DNA of 64,000 nucleotides from Chitinophagales bacterium (GCA_030832085.1 JAURJU010000050.1:186001-250000); one strand, 5' to 3'; shown: positions 45,959 through 56,376, counted from the stretch's first letter. The notes: generated by a model from the sequence alone, not told the origin. Program-made: numbers and translations.

Positions 45959-47779
45959 ATGAGAAGCCTTCGAATCATCTTTTCCTATATCAAAAAATAC
46001 CCAAAACTTGTCATTGGATATTTTTCATTGAACATGCTTTCTGCAGTTTTTTCGCTGCTCTCACTGGCCATGTTGGCCCCATTTCTTACACTCATTTTTG
46101 GATTGCAGAACGGTGGCGGGATACAGCCATCCCGCTTCAAAATTGGTGGGCTTACAGATCTTCTCTATGGACAACTTGCCATCTTGACCGCTTCAGACCA
46201 GGGAAAAATAAAAGCCCTTGGGATTATTTGCATGGTACTGGTGACAGCCATCATGCTTAAAAATCTCTTTCTTTATTTTTCGCTTTATCTGCTTACCCCC
46301 ATCAGAAACAGCATCATCAATGACATGCGGACAGACATGTTCAGCAAAATTCTTGATCTGCCCGTAGGATTTTTCAATGAGCAAAGAAAGGGTGATATCA
46401 TGAGCAGGCTGACCAATGATCTGCAGGATGTGGAATTTTCCACCATCAGCTTTCTGGAAAGTTTTTTCAGGGAGCCCATACTGATTGCGTTTTATCTTTT
46501 TGCCATGATCAGCCTCAGCCCGGAGCTTTCGATATTTCTGCTCCTCTTTCTGCCCGTTGCAGGGCTGGTCATCGGCAGGATTGGAAGGTCATTGAAAAAA
46601 GTATCAACAGGAGTACAAGAAAAATTAGGGGAAATCCTGAGTACAATCGAGGAAACCCTTGGAGGCATTCGTGTAGTCAAGGCATTTAACGCAGAGGAGC
46701 AGCAACTCAACCGGTTCAAAAAAGAAAACCATGATCTATTTACCATAAAAAACAGGGCCATCCGAAGAAGAGACCTTGCCTCCCCGGTTTCTGAAACCTT
46801 GGGGATTGTTGCTGTATGCTGTGTCCTGTATTATGGAGGAACCCTGGTATTGAACCATGACTTTTCACTGAGTGGACCAGATTTCCTAACTTTCATCGCC
46901 ATTTTCACACAGATCATCAACCCGCTGAAAGCATTCAGTACTGCTTCTTACAATATCCAAAAAGGAGCTGCAAGCATTGAACGCATCCAACGGTTGATTC
47001 ATGAAGACCAGTCGGTAAGGGAAGACCCATCTCCATTGGCCATCAGTGGTTTTAAGGAATCCATTGAATTCAGGGATGTTGTCTTTGCCTATCCGGATAA
47101 AAACATTTTGAACAAAATCAACCTGACCATCAAAAAAGGTCAAACCATTGCATTGGTAGGTGCATCGGGGGCTGGCAAATCAACCCTGGCTGACCTTGTT
47201 CCACGGTTTCATGATGCAACCGCTGGAGAGGTATTGATTGATGGCATCAACATAAAAAAATACAGGATCAAGGATGTCCGCAACCTGATGGGTATTGTAA
47301 CGCAAGAGCCTATTCTGTTCAATGATACCATTAGAGCAAATATTTCTTTGGGAAACAATGCTGCCACCATCAACGATATTGTGTCTGCTGCAAAAATTGC
47401 CAACGCACACCAGTTTATAGAAAACAAGGAAGAAGGTTATGCAACCCTTGTTGGCGACCGTGGCTCTAAGCTGAGTGGCGGAGAAAGACAAAGGGTGACC
47501 ATAGCAAGGGCTGTGTTGAAAAACCCTCCCATCCTTATACTGGATGAAGCTACTTCTTCATTGGATACTGAAAGTGAAAAATGGGTCCAGGATGCCATCA
47601 ACAACCTGATGAAAGACAGAACAAGCATCATCATTGCCCATAGGCTCTCCACCATAAGGCATGCTGATGAAATCATTGTATTGCATGATGGCACAATTGC
47701 CGAGAGGGGTAAGCACGATGACTTGATCCAAAAAAATGGGATTTACAGCAAATTGGTTTCAATGCAACAAATGCATTGA
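45959..47779 (+). CDS. ABC exporter, fused permease and ATPase (MsbA-like)
   Basis: A 606-residue half-transporter working as a homodimer. The membrane domain (about 1-335) has six helices. The ATPase domain has Walker A GASGAGKST at 401-409, the Q loop in VTQEP, the signature LSGGE at 505-509, Walker B ILILDE at 525-530 and the switch histidine in IIAHRLST. It resembles MsbA, which flips lipid A-core, and other lipid exporters, but the substrate is not certain. The start at 45959 (MRSLRIIFSY) follows a strong promoter. It ends 9 bp from the convergent DksA-like gene. Confidence 0.9.
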   Translation: MRSLRIIFSYIKKYPKLVIGYFSLNMLSAVFSLLSLAMLAPFLTLIFGLQNGGGIQPSRFKIGGLTDLLYGQLAILTASDQGKIKALGIICMVLVTAIMLKNLFLYFSLYLLTPIRNSIINDMRTDMFSKILDLPVGFFNEQRKGDIMSRLTNDLQDVEFSTISFLESFFREPILIAFYLFAMISLSPELSIFLLLFLPVAGLVIGRIGRSLKKVSTGVQEKLGEILSTIEETLGGIRVVKAFNAEEQQLNRFKKENHDLFTIKNRAIRRRDLASPVSETLGIVAVCCVLYYGGTLVLNHDFSLSGPDFLTFIAIFTQIINPLKAFSTASYNIQKGAASIERIQRLIHEDQSVREDPSPLAISGFKESIEFRDVVFAYPDKNILNKINLTIKKGQTIALVGASGAGKSTLADLVPRFHDATAGEVLIDGINIKKYRIKDVRNLMGIVTQEPILFNDTIRANISLGNNAATINDIVSAAKIANAHQFIENKEEGYATLVGDRGSKLSGGERQRVTIARAVLKNPPILILDEATSSLDTESEKWVQDAINNLMKDRTSIIIAHRLSTIRHADEIIVLHDGTIAERGKHDDLIQKNGIYSKLVSMQQMH

Positions 47780-47788
47780 CCTTCGGCA

Positions 47789-49105
47789 CTATTGGTTGGA
47801 AGAGGATCCTGGCTTGTTCATGTTTGTCTTGGCCTCCATGCTGAGGGTTGCATGCGGCACTGCCCTCAATCTTGCCTTGTCAATCAACTTGCCGGTAACC
47901 CTGCAGATGCCATAGGTTTTGTTTTCAACCCTCATCATTGCCTTTTCAAGCTTTTCGATGAAATCAATTTGCCTGCTGGCCATCTGACTGAGTTGTTCAC
48001 GCTCCATGCTCAAACTTCCATCTTCCATCGTCATGTACCTGTTGTCTGAGTCTTCGCCACTCATGGAATCTTTCCTGGTAATCAAACCGTTCAGGTAATT
48101 GAGTTCTTGCTTTGCTGCATTCAGCTTGTTTTGAATGAGTTCACGGAACTCAGAGAGCTCATTGTCAGAGTACCTTTGGGTAGGGCCCACAGGAGCAGGA
48201 GCTTCTTTCGCATCGAGCACGGATTTTGTAAATTCTGGCTCATATTTAAGGGAAGACTTGGCATTGATTTTAGGCATTGGAACTGCTTTTGTTTCCCTTT
48301 TTGCCTCTTTGGCCCTGAGTGCCTTGCGGATTTGTGCAGGACTTGCTGGAGCCTTGCTGGTGTCAGCAAACCTTATTTCAGGAGCGATGGTTGGAACTTT
48401 TTTTGCCGGTGCTTTTGAAGCAGGTTTTGGGGCCGTCCCTTTGGATGGTGCTGCTTTTACTGGTGCAGCCTTGGCAGGTGCAGCTTTAGCTGGTGCAGCC
48501 TTGGCAGGTGCAGTTTTTGCTGGGGTAGCCTTGGCAGGGGCAGCTTTTACTGGCGCAGCCTTCGCAGGGGCAGTTTTTGCTGGGGTAGCCTTGGCAGGGG
48601 CAGCTTTTGCTGGGGCAGTCTTGGCAGGTGCAGTTTTCGCTGGCGCAGCCTTGACCGGTGCAGTCTTCTTTGGCGCGGCTTTTGCTGGCGCAGCCTTTAC
48701 CGGTGCAGCCTTCTTTGGCGCGGCTTTTGCTGGCGCAGCCTTGACCGGTGCAGCCTTCTTTGGCGCAGCTTTCGCTGGCGCAGACTTTACCGGTGCGGCC
48801 TTCTTTGGCGCAGCTTTCGCTGGCGCAGACTTTACCGGTGCGGCCTTCTTTGGCGCAGCTTTCGCTGGCGCAGCCTTGACCGGAGCCGTTTTTTTAGGTG
48901 CCGCTTTCCCCGGAGCTGGTTTCGCTGGTGCAGTCTTTTTGGGCGCAACTTTTGCTGGCGCAGCCTTGACGGGTGCAGCCTTTTTGGGTGCAGATTTCGC
49001 TGGACTTGCTTTCACTGGAGTGGATTTAGCAGTTGCTGCCTTGGCAGGTGCTGATTTCTGAACAGGTTTTACTGCTTTTTTTGGTGCTGGCTTTTTTGTT
49101 GGCAT
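47789..49105 (-). CDS. DksA/TraR-like protein with long histone-H1-like Lys/Ala/Pro N-terminal tail
   Basis: A 438-residue protein. Residues 1-225 or so are almost only Lys, Ala, Pro, with some Thr, Ser and Val (for example [15 protein letters not shown]), resembling the tails of bacterial histone-H1-like proteins. The C-terminal 130 residues are DksA/TraR-like: a coiled coil (about 325-395) with an acidic GEDSD turn, then [20 protein letters not shown]. The four zinc cysteines of DksA correspond here to C401, T404, S422 and A425, so only one remains. It may bind DNA or RNA polymerase without zinc. It lies 5 bp after ileS on the same strand and is probably co-transcribed. Confidence 0.83.
   Translation of the reverse strand: MPTKKPAPKKAVKPVQKSAPAKAATAKSTPVKASPAKSAPKKAAPVKAAPAKVAPKKTAPAKPAPGKAAPKKTAPVKAAPAKAAPKKAAPVKSAPAKAAPKKAAPVKSAPAKAAPKKAAPVKAAPAKAAPKKAAPVKAAPAKAAPKKTAPVKAAPAKTAPAKTAPAKAAPAKATPAKTAPAKAAPVKAAPAKATPAKTAPAKAAPAKAAPAKAAPVKAAPSKGTAPKPASKAPAKKVPTIAPEIRFADTSKAPASPAQIRKALRAKEAKRETKAVPMPKINAKSSLKYEPEFTKSVLDAKEAPAPVGPTQRYSDNELSEFRELIQNKLNAAKQELNYLNGLITRKDSMSGEDSDNRYMTMEDGSLSMEREQLSQMASRQIDFIEKLEKAMMRVENKTYGICRVTGKLIDKARLRAVPHATLSMEAKTNMNKPGSSSNQ
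48430..49090. repeat. Tandem repeats encoding the Lys/Ala/Pro tail
   Basis: GC-rich repeats with basic units of about 15 bp (five residues) that combine into a 45-bp (15-residue) period. The clearest copies are 48781-48825 and 48826-48870, which are identical over all 45 bases. Neighbouring copies differ by a few bases. Confidence 0.9.
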
Positions 49106-49110
49106 AGTAC

Positions 49111-52100
49111 TTACCCTTTTTTTATGACATTGATCTTCAGCATTTTACCATTGATCTCGGTATCAAGCCCTTCAGATAATCCCGTTTTAAGCAAGACATG
49201 GTCAGCCAAAATTTCCGCGCAAATATATGCATTATATTGAGTAAATGCATTGTCCAGGTCTGGATCAGACTGAATTTCAACATTTACCCGGTCTGTCAAC
49301 TGCAAATCAAGGTCTTTTCTGATCTTTTGAATCCGGTTGACCAACTCCCTTGCATTGCCCTCCTGCTCGAGATCGGTGCTGACAACGACGTCAAGAGCAA
49401 CTGTGAGGGCATTTCTGGAGGCCACCATCCATCCTTCAACATCCTCGCTTTGGATGTCCACTTCCTCTTTAAGCAGTTGGATAGGTGTTCCATCCACCAG
49501 CATCTCAAAAACTCCCGATGATTCCAACGACCGGATCTCCTGCTGTGACATCGATGAAATAACCGCTGCTGCAGCCTTCATCCTGGCACCCAGTTTTTTG
49601 CCAAGGGCAACAAAGTTGGGTTTTATTTTTTTCCGTATAAAATCATTGTCTGCTGGCAGGTATTCCATTTCCTTGACATTCACCTCCGCCAAAATCAAGT
49701 CCTCAACCTTTTCCAACTGTGCTTTCATGGCTTCACCAGTAACGGGGATGAGCATTTTTTGAAGTGGTTGCCTTACCCTGATATTGACTTTCTTCCTGAT
49801 GGAAAGCACCAGGGAAGACAATTCTTTTGCCATTGCCATGCGCTCCTCCAGTGCAATATCAATCCATGCCTCGTTGGCAATGGGAAAATCAGCATGGTGA
49901 ACAGAACTGATATTTTCTTTTCCAGTAACCGCATTGAGGTTTCTGAAAATTGAATCGGTAAAAAATGGAGATACGGGAGCCGCCAATTTCGCAACCGTAA
50001 CAAGACAGGTATACAAGGTTTGGTAAGCACTGATTTTATCAGTCCCATACTCCCCTTTCCAAAAACGCCTTCTTGAAAGCCTTACATACCAGTTGCTGAG
50101 CAGCTCATCCACAAATTCATCGATGGCACGTCCTGCAAGGGTAGGCTCATATTCTTCCATGTGCTGGCCCACAGACTTGATCAAGGTCTGCAGACTGGAA
50201 AGAATCCAACGGTCAATTTCAGGCCGCTGGTCAAAGGGCACTTCGGCCTCACCATAGGTGAATCCATCAACATTCGAATAGAGTGAAAAGAATTGGTAAG
50301 TATTGTAAAGTGTTCCGAAGAACTTGCGCTGTACTTCTTTGATGCCTTCGAGATCAAATTTAAGGTTGTCCCATGGCGAAGCATTTGTTATCAGGTACCA
50401 ACGTGTGGCATCTGCCCCATAGGTCTCAATGGTACTGAAAGGGTCGATGACATTGCCCAGGCGCTTGCTCATTTTGTTGCCGTTCTTATCAAGCACCAGG
50501 CCATTGGAAACAACGGTCTTGTAGGCAACACTGTCAAAAAGCAATGCACCGAGTGCATGAAGCGTATAGAACCAACCACGGGTCTGGTCAACGCCTTCGG
50601 CAATGAAATCTGCTGGAAATGCATCTCCGCTTTCCACCAAAGCGCGGTTTTCAAAGGGATAGTGCCATTGGGCATAAGGCATCGCGCCGCTGTCAAACCA
50701 AACATCCACCAGATCAGGAACACGCTTCATGGGCTTGCCTGAAGGGCTGACCAGCACCACATCATCCACAAATGGCTTGTGCAAATCCGCGAGTCCGTTT
50801 TCAACAAAATCCTTGTTGGTATCTCCGCCAAGCTGTATGGCAGCTTTTCGTATTTCTGCATTCAATTCATCCACAGCCCCAATACAAATTTCCTCTGAAC
50901 CATCCTCTGTTCTCCAGATGGGCAACGGTGTACCCCAAAAACGACTTCTGCTAAGGTTCCAATCCACCATGTTTTCCAACCAGTTTCCAAACCTGCCTTC
51001 TCCTGTAGATTTTGGCTTCCATTGGATGGTCTTGTTCAATTCCACCATCCTGTCTTTCACTGCAGTGGTCTTGATGAACCAGGCATCGAGGGGGTAATAA
51101 AGAATAGGCTTGTCGGTTCTCCAGCAATGCGGATAACTGTGCTCATATTTCTCCACCCTAAAAGCCTTGCCCTCTTTTTTCAGGTGAACGCAGATGTCAA
51201 CATTGACATCCACATGATTTTCTTCGTTCTTGTAATTCTTTACATAGCGGTTGCTGAACTCACCCATGCCATCGATAAACTTTCCCTCGCGGTCAACCAA
51301 GGTAAGGATGCCCAAGCCATATTTTTTCCCCACCTTATAATCGTCTGCACCAAAGGCAGGGGCAGTATGCACGATGCCCGTTCCATCTTCGGTGGTGACA
51401 AAATCACCCACAACAACCTTGAATGGATCGGCACCCGGAGTGATTTCGAGGATCTTGTCCATTGCGTTGGCAGATGAAGGCATCAATTGCTCATAGTAGA
51501 GGCCTTCCAGTTCTTTTCCCTTGATCTCACCCAAGGACTTCCAGGGAATCAGCTTGTCTCCCAGTTGGTACCCATCAAAATCCAGGTCTTGGGCCTCTTC
51601 CTTGAAATATTTGGTCAACAATGCTGTTGCACATATGACAGATATTGCCTCGCCGGTGTAAGGATTGAAGGTGGAAACCAAAGAATAATCAATCGAGGGG
51701 CCAACAGTAAGGCCCAGGTTGGATGGCAGGGTCCATGGTGTGGTCGTCCATGCCATGAAATGTATTGCTCCCGCACCTGTGTTCATGGCATTCAATCCGG
51801 CATATTGGGGATGTGCCAGGTTGTTTTGACCGTCCAATTTGAAGAGTGCAACAGCAGATGTATCCTTGACATCCTTGTAGGTTCCGGGTTGGTTCAGCTC
51901 ATGGGAACTCAATCCTGTTCCTGCAGCAGGCGAATAGGGTTGTATGCTCACACTCTCATACAAATATCCTTTTTCGTAGAGCTTTTTCAGGCACCACCAA
52001 AGGGATTCAATGTAGTCGTTCTCGAAGGTTACATAGGGGTGTTGAAGGTCTACCCAATACCCCATTTTGGTAGTAATTTCATCCCACTTGTCCTTGTAGC

Positions 52101-52482
52101 GCAACACAGCCTCCCTGCATTTTTGGTTGTAAGCAGCTACACTGATTTTCGTTCCAATGTCCTCTTTTGTGATGCCCAGTTCCTTCTCTACACCAAGTTC
52201 TACCGGGAGACCATGTGTATCCCATCCCCCCTTTCGTTTCACTTGAAAACCTTTCATGGTTTTGTAGCGGCAAACAAGGTCTTTGAGTGTACGGGAAATC
52301 ACATGGTGAATTCCAGGCATACCATTGGCACTGGGAGGCCCTTCATAGAAAACAAAAGGTTTGGCCCCTTCCCTGTTGCGAATGCTTTCCCCAAATGCAT
52401 CTTCCTGTACCCAGCTTGCAAGTATTTCCTTTTCAAATGCCGGGAGATTCAGTTGTTCGTATTCCTTGTAAGTCTTTCCCAT
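49111..52482 (-). CDS. ileS: Isoleucyl-tRNA synthetase
   Basis: A 1123-residue class I synthetase. The HIGH-type motif is GIHH at 57-60 in [19 protein letters not shown]; the KMSKS-type motif is NKMSKRLGN at about 669. The editing (CP1) domain sits between them and an anticodon-binding domain follows. There is a long C-terminal extension, typical of the eukaryote-like IleS subtype, which is often linked with mupirocin resistance (family knowledge; not tested here). A perfect -7 box lies 17 nt upstream. The DksA-like gene follows 5 bp downstream. Confidence 0.96.
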   Translation of the reverse strand: MGKTYKEYEQLNLPAFEKEILASWVQEDAFGESIRNREGAKPFVFYEGPPSANGMPGIHHVISRTLKDLVCRYKTMKGFQVKRKGGWDTHGLPVELGVEKELGITKEDIGTKISVAAYNQKCREAVLRYKDKWDEITTKMGYWVDLQHPYVTFENDYIESLWWCLKKLYEKGYLYESVSIQPYSPAAGTGLSSHELNQPGTYKDVKDTSAVALFKLDGQNNLAHPQYAGLNAMNTGAGAIHFMAWTTTPWTLPSNLGLTVGPSIDYSLVSTFNPYTGEAISVICATALLTKYFKEEAQDLDFDGYQLGDKLIPWKSLGEIKGKELEGLYYEQLMPSSANAMDKILEITPGADPFKVVVGDFVTTEDGTGIVHTAPAFGADDYKVGKKYGLGILTLVDREGKFIDGMGEFSNRYVKNYKNEENHVDVNVDICVHLKKEGKAFRVEKYEHSYPHCWRTDKPILYYPLDAWFIKTTAVKDRMVELNKTIQWKPKSTGEGRFGNWLENMVDWNLSRSRFWGTPLPIWRTEDGSEEICIGAVDELNAEIRKAAIQLGGDTNKDFVENGLADLHKPFVDDVVLVSPSGKPMKRVPDLVDVWFDSGAMPYAQWHYPFENRALVESGDAFPADFIAEGVDQTRGWFYTLHALGALLFDSVAYKTVVSNGLVLDKNGNKMSKRLGNVIDPFSTIETYGADATRWYLITNASPWDNLKFDLEGIKEVQRKFFGTLYNTYQFFSLYSNVDGFTYGEAEVPFDQRPEIDRWILSSLQTLIKSVGQHMEEYEPTLAGRAIDEFVDELLSNWYVRLSRRRFWKGEYGTDKISAYQTLYTCLVTVAKLAAPVSPFFTDSIFRNLNAVTGKENISSVHHADFPIANEAWIDIALEERMAMAKELSSLVLSIRKKVNIRVRQPLQKMLIPVTGEAMKAQLEKVEDLILAEVNVKEMEYLPADNDFIRKKIKPNFVALGKKLGARMKAAAAVISSMSQQEIRSLESSGVFEMLVDGTPIQLLKEEVDIQSEDVEGWMVASRNALTVALDVVVSTDLEQEGNARELVNRIQKIRKDLDLQLTDRVNVEIQSDPDLDNAFTQYNAYICAEILADHVLLKTGLSEGLDTEINGKMLKINVIKKG

Positions 52483-52499
52483 ACTTTTTCCTAAGGTGG

Positions 52500-52507
52500 C
52501 AAAGGTA
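52500..52507 (-). promoter_or_regulatory. Promoter -7 box TACCTTTG of ileS
   Basis: Exact TAnnTTTG match 17 nt before the ATG at 52482. No -33 TTG at standard distance. Confidence 0.5.
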
Positions 52508-52525
52508 GAAAAAAGTTTAGGGGTT

Positions 52526-53170
52526 TTACTTGAAATTCATGGTTCCATCTGCCTGATAGGCAAAGCGAAAGGTGTAATAACGCTGGTTCTTCAACTTTTC
52601 AGTATCAGAGGCTGTTGCTGAAGGGGTTATACCACCCTTGTAGTAGTTCAGGATTTCTACCTTGGCGTATTTCCCCTTGGCTGTTTTAAACACCAGGACC
52701 CTTCCAGGAATAGGAGTGATGAGCAAAGAAACTGGATTGTATACATACCATCCCTTGTTGCTGCTGTTGGGAACCGCATAAGAGACTGGCGCGTTGTCTT
52801 GCCTGAAAACCGAATCCTTGGGAACAGCTTTCAAGTCGTCGAATGTGCCGACATAAACAAAAGCGCCACCTGCACCTGGACCACTGTTGCCTCCGTTGGT
52901 GATGATGGTTGTTCCCCTTACCCCCAGGTCCCATTTTACTGAATTGGAATCGGTACTGGGCACTACAGCATTTGTTTCGAAACTGAAAAAAGTAAACTTA
53001 CCGGCACCCACAGGTTGGCCATTGACCATGCCGACGATGGTGTCTGCGGGAATTCCTGAAATGGTTCTCTCGGTCAAAGTCGGAACTGCAACCGGTGCCT
53101 CATTCTTCTTGCAAGCCTGAAAAACAACCAACGCTAACAGTGCACTTCCGATGATGCTTGAACTTCTCAT
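52526..53170 (-). CDS. HmuY-like lipoprotein without histidines
   Basis: A 214-residue protein with a lipoprotein signal (lipobox VFQAC, C20). The fold features are those of HmuY family proteins: FTFFSFETN, then SVKWDLGVRGTTIITNGG, SGPGAGGA and a C-terminal RYYTFRFAYQADGTMNF. HmuY of Porphyromonas gingivalis captures haem through two histidines; some relatives use methionines. This sequence has no histidine, and its only methionines beyond M1 are M48 and M211, so classical haem coordination seems impossible. It follows the TonB receptor by 20 bp on the same strand, probably forming one surface-capture and uptake unit. Confidence 0.8.
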   Translation of the reverse strand: MRSSSIIGSALLALVVFQACKKNEAPVAVPTLTERTISGIPADTIVGMVNGQPVGAGKFTFFSFETNAVVPSTDSNSVKWDLGVRGTTIITNGGNSGPGAGGAFVYVGTFDDLKAVPKDSVFRQDNAPVSYAVPNSSNKGWYVYNPVSLLITPIPGRVLVFKTAKGKYAKVEILNYYKGGITPSATASDTEKLKNQRYYTFRFAYQADGTMNFK

Positions 53171-53190
53171 TGTTTCTTGTTTATTGAAAA

Positions 53191-55269
53191 TTAAAAAATG
53201 AATTGAATGTCTACATATGCCGTCCTTCCTGGATTTCCAGGGAGAAACTGCACATCCTTGTAGTTGAAAAGGTTGTCCACACCAGCCATGAATTTCAAAT
53301 GGGAATTCATGGGCAACCCCATGCTCGCATTGACCTGCAAATTTCCATGTGCATATTCATCTGACCGGTTGATGAGCCCATTCCCGTCCAGGTCGGAAGT
53401 CCCCCACCTGCTCCTGTACATGATCCTGATGGTGGAAAAATATCCCTTGGCATTTTCTGCATTGAACTTCAGGTTTGCTGCATGCCTGGACCGGTTGGGC
53501 AACCCTCCATAGTCTGCGAGACTCATCCGATATGCCTGTCCATTGCTCAAAGAACGCTGAAAGACTTCTCCCTTTTTGATGGATTGCAACACTTCCTTGT
53601 CTGCAGTGTACAAAAATTGGTATCCTGCATTGAGCTGAATCCATTGTCCTATTTTTTGCTGGGCACCCAATTCAATGCCTTGGGTAAGGGCACGCTTGAG
53701 GTTGAAATAGCTGTAGATCTGGCCACCATTTTTCTTGAATGCAATGATATCATTAACAATCATGTTTTTCAGGTCATTCCTAAAGATGTTTGCAGTGAAA
53801 TGTGATGACGCATTCAAGGTATACGCAATGCCCAGATTCAATCCCCCAGAAACTTCGGGCTTCAATGCAGACAGGCTTCCGATGAGGGATGTGGTCTGAT
53901 CCAACAACTGAGCTGCCAAAAGCCTTTTGATTTCAGCTCCCGCCACTTCGGAGCCAAACACCGAATACGCACCGGCGGCAAGATTGGTAAAGTTGAGGTA
54001 CAACTGCCTGAAGTCCGGTGCCTTGAAGCCTCTCCCATAAGAAAGATTCAGTTTGACCTTCTCAGAAGGTTTGTACTGCAATGCAATTTTGGGACTCCAT
54101 ACAGAGGCATAAGCCTGGTTGGCATCGAACCTCACACCACCAATCATGGTGAGCTTGTTGGAAATTTTCTGTTCGTGTTGGGTGAAAAAATAGGCAATGG
54201 TATTGCCTCTCAATGTAGAGGCAGTGTCATAGCGGTTTGAACGCACCGTTTCACGAACAATGCCCGCACCAGCCGTCAATGCTGCATTTTTTGCGACTTG
54301 CCAGTCTGTCTGGTTTTCAACCCTGGCAAACAGTTGTTTGAACCTGTCATCATACCCTCCTGTTGCATTTTTCACAGCCAACTCCTGAACTGCATTGAAG
54401 CCTGTCAGGTATCCCCGCAAGTTTGATTTTATCTTCTGCTCCTTGTTGAACTGCAGGTATGGTGCAAAATTGTATTCTTCGTTTTTTTCAAACCCCTTTG
54501 AGGCAATGGTTGAGCCAAGGTTCTGTACAAATATGGTATTGTCGATATGACTGGAATTGGCCCTGAAAGAAGCACCGGCTTTCCAATGGTCACCCAGCTG
54601 ATGGTGGATGCTCAGGGTTTGGGTGGATCGCCTGAAAGGTTCAACTGTTTTTTGCACAGCATTCGGCTTCAGGCTGTACCCTTTGGATTGGTTGTAATTC
54701 AATGATGCCGCAATATCTGTCTTGTTGAACCTTCTGGAAAAATTGAGGTTTCCATCCACTGTATTGAATCTTCCATAGCGCAATCCAATAGCTGTGTTGT
54801 TTTGACCGGCACGATCTGTAATGATATTGATGACCCCACCCATGGCTTCTGAACCATAGAGGCTGGAAGAAGGGCCCTTGACAATTTCAATTTTCCTGAT
54901 GTTCCTGACGGTGATTTTGGAAAGGTCAAGCACGCCGGCTGTTCTTCCAATCAATGGTTCTCCATCGATAAGGATCAGCGTATACTCTGATGAAAGACCC
55001 TGCACCTGAATCCCTTTGCCAAAATTATCAATCACCTGGATACCTGTTTGTTCAGCAAGGATATCGTTCAACCGAAGCGACCCGCTCTGGTAAAGGGTTT
55101 TGGAAGATATGACGGAAACAGGAATGGCAACATTTCCCATTGACCTTGGCGTCCTTGTGGCGGTCACCACAACTTCATCCAAGCTTGCTGCCACACTCGT
55201 ATCTAGAGGAACCTGTGCAAAAGCATCTACAACAAACAGGGAAAAAACCAATGAAAAAAATACCCTCAT
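53191..55269 (-). CDS. TonB-dependent outer-membrane receptor (HmuR-like position)
   Basis: A 692-residue receptor with a signal peptide (residues 1-18, ending DAFAQ). A TonB-box-like stretch LDEVVVTATRTPRSMG is followed directly by the plug domain (about 30-150, with LNDILAEQTGIQVIDNFG and VKGPSSSLYGSEAMGGVINI) and a 22-strand-type barrel ending VDIQFIF. The CarboxypepD_reg domain frequent in SusC-type receptors is absent, so it is a siderophore/haem-type receptor. Import of iron, haem or cobalamin are all possible; the HmuY-like partner points to haem or a related ligand. The AraC regulator gene lies 146 bp upstream on the same strand. Confidence 0.9.
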   Translation of the reverse strand: MRVFFSLVFSLFVVDAFAQVPLDTSVAASLDEVVVTATRTPRSMGNVAIPVSVISSKTLYQSGSLRLNDILAEQTGIQVIDNFGKGIQVQGLSSEYTLILIDGEPLIGRTAGVLDLSKITVRNIRKIEIVKGPSSSLYGSEAMGGVINIITDRAGQNNTAIGLRYGRFNTVDGNLNFSRRFNKTDIAASLNYNQSKGYSLKPNAVQKTVEPFRRSTQTLSIHHQLGDHWKAGASFRANSSHIDNTIFVQNLGSTIASKGFEKNEEYNFAPYLQFNKEQKIKSNLRGYLTGFNAVQELAVKNATGGYDDRFKQLFARVENQTDWQVAKNAALTAGAGIVRETVRSNRYDTASTLRGNTIAYFFTQHEQKISNKLTMIGGVRFDANQAYASVWSPKIALQYKPSEKVKLNLSYGRGFKAPDFRQLYLNFTNLAAGAYSVFGSEVAGAEIKRLLAAQLLDQTTSLIGSLSALKPEVSGGLNLGIAYTLNASSHFTANIFRNDLKNMIVNDIIAFKKNGGQIYSYFNLKRALTQGIELGAQQKIGQWIQLNAGYQFLYTADKEVLQSIKKGEVFQRSLSNGQAYRMSLADYGGLPNRSRHAANLKFNAENAKGYFSTIRIMYRSRWGTSDLDGNGLINRSDEYAHGNLQVNASMGLPMNSHLKFMAGVDNLFNYKDVQFLPGNPGRTAYVDIQFIF

Positions 55270-55400
55270 TCTCTTGAAATCTGTTGCAAAAGTGGTTCAG
55301 CAGAGGTCAAGTATTATCACGGAATTGTCAGATCAGCTTGCAACATGATTTTATGACAATCCAATGACGGGGATTCATGAATGCAGTGAAAATTGGACAG

Positions 55401-55417
55401 AATGTTGAACAAACATT
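55401..55417. promoter_or_regulatory. Inverted repeat upstream of the TonB receptor gene
   Basis: AATGTT-GAACA-AACATT, perfect six-base arms with a five-base spacer, partly inside the araC stop codon region and 131 nt before the receptor ATG. It could be a regulator site or a weak hairpin; it is short enough to be chance. Confidence 0.25.
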
Positions 55418-56369
55418 ACCTTCTTGCAATGGCGGTCCTGTTCAACATCTCACATGGTTTTAACCCTGTGTGTTTCTTGAAAGCCGTAGAAAAATGAGAG
55501 ATGGAAGAATAGCCCAGTTGTGCAGAAACCTCCGAAACGGAAAACCCTTTTTCATACAGCAGGTAACGGGCATGTTCCATGCGCTGGTCTTGGTAAAAAT
55601 CAAAAATGGTTGCACCAAACATGACCTTGAAACCCTTCTTGAGGTAACACTCGTTGATGGCTGCTTTTCGGCTCAATTCCCTGATGGTGATGGGGTCACA
55701 AATGTGTGCGAGCAGGATCTCCCTGGCCTTTATGATTTTTTCCCGCTCATCCTGGAGGGCCAGGAACTTGCACGCAGGTACTTCATCTTCCCTGATACCG
55801 CTCATGGATTCAAGCGTGTACAAAAGCAATATTTGGGTTTGGGCATTGATAAAAATATTTTCTACGGCATCCGTAAACCGGTGGTTGAGGATGGAGGAAA
55901 GGGTATGCCTGATCCGTCCGGACATGTCAATGGGCCTGGTGAATGCATGGTTAAACCTGAAGTTGAGGATGGAGTCCGCTTCCGGACTGGTTCCCTCTGA
56001 TTTGATGAGGTTGCTGAGGTGCAAGGGTTCAAACCTGAATTGCAACAGGTCTATGGTTCCTGTTTGTTCTACACATTGTGCGTTCATGTTCAGCTTGCAT
56101 TCCTCACAATTGGCATTGGGCTCCTTGCAAAAGGTTTGGCCACTTACGCAAAACCGCAGTTCCAGGTAGCGGTCTTCCACATCGTCATCAAAATGGTACA
56201 CAAGCGTTCCATGGTCATCCACTGGAGATCCATTTTCCTTTGAATGACGACGCAGGGAGTACTGCCAGGAGCCTGGTATCTTTTTCTCCCTTGAAAACAG
56301 TACGGGCATGCCCTCAAAATGGTTCCATTCGGACATCATCCTAAGCGGTATGGTGTTAAAATCTGGCAT
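55416..56369 (-). CDS. AraC-family regulator (PchR-like) with cysteine cluster in its sensor domain
   Basis: A 317-residue regulator. The C-terminal 100 residues hold two helix-turn-helix motifs (ITIRELSRKAAINECYLKKG and FSVSEVSAQLGYSSISHFSTAF, then HTGLKPCEML), like PchR, which controls siderophore and iron genes. The N-terminal part carries C74, C81, C88, C91 and C99 within 26 residues (CKEPNANCEECKLNMNAQC), suggesting bound metal, an iron-sulfur cluster or a redox switch. It is directly upstream of the TonB receptor and HmuY-like genes and most likely controls them. ATG 56369 is used; the preceding TTG is unneeded. Confidence 0.88.
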   Translation of the reverse strand: MPDFNTIPLRMMSEWNHFEGMPVLFSREKKIPGSWQYSLRRHSKENGSPVDDHGTLVYHFDDDVEDRYLELRFCVSGQTFCKEPNANCEECKLNMNAQCVEQTGTIDLLQFRFEPLHLSNLIKSEGTSPEADSILNFRFNHAFTRPIDMSGRIRHTLSSILNHRFTDAVENIFINAQTQILLLYTLESMSGIREDEVPACKFLALQDEREKIIKAREILLAHICDPITIRELSRKAAINECYLKKGFKVMFGATIFDFYQDQRMEHARYLLYEKGFSVSEVSAQLGYSSISHFSTAFKKHTGLKPCEMLNRTAIARR

Positions 56370-56376
56370 CAATGTG

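Noticed and set aside
48135-49061. Open frame of 308 residues antisense to the Lys/Ala/Pro tail, rich in FxGAA-type repeats that look like a pentapeptide-repeat protein
   Set aside because: It is the complementary reading of the Lys/Ala/Pro codons. The sense frame continues into a recognisable DksA-like domain and follows ileS, whereas the antisense frame has no domain or promoter of its own.
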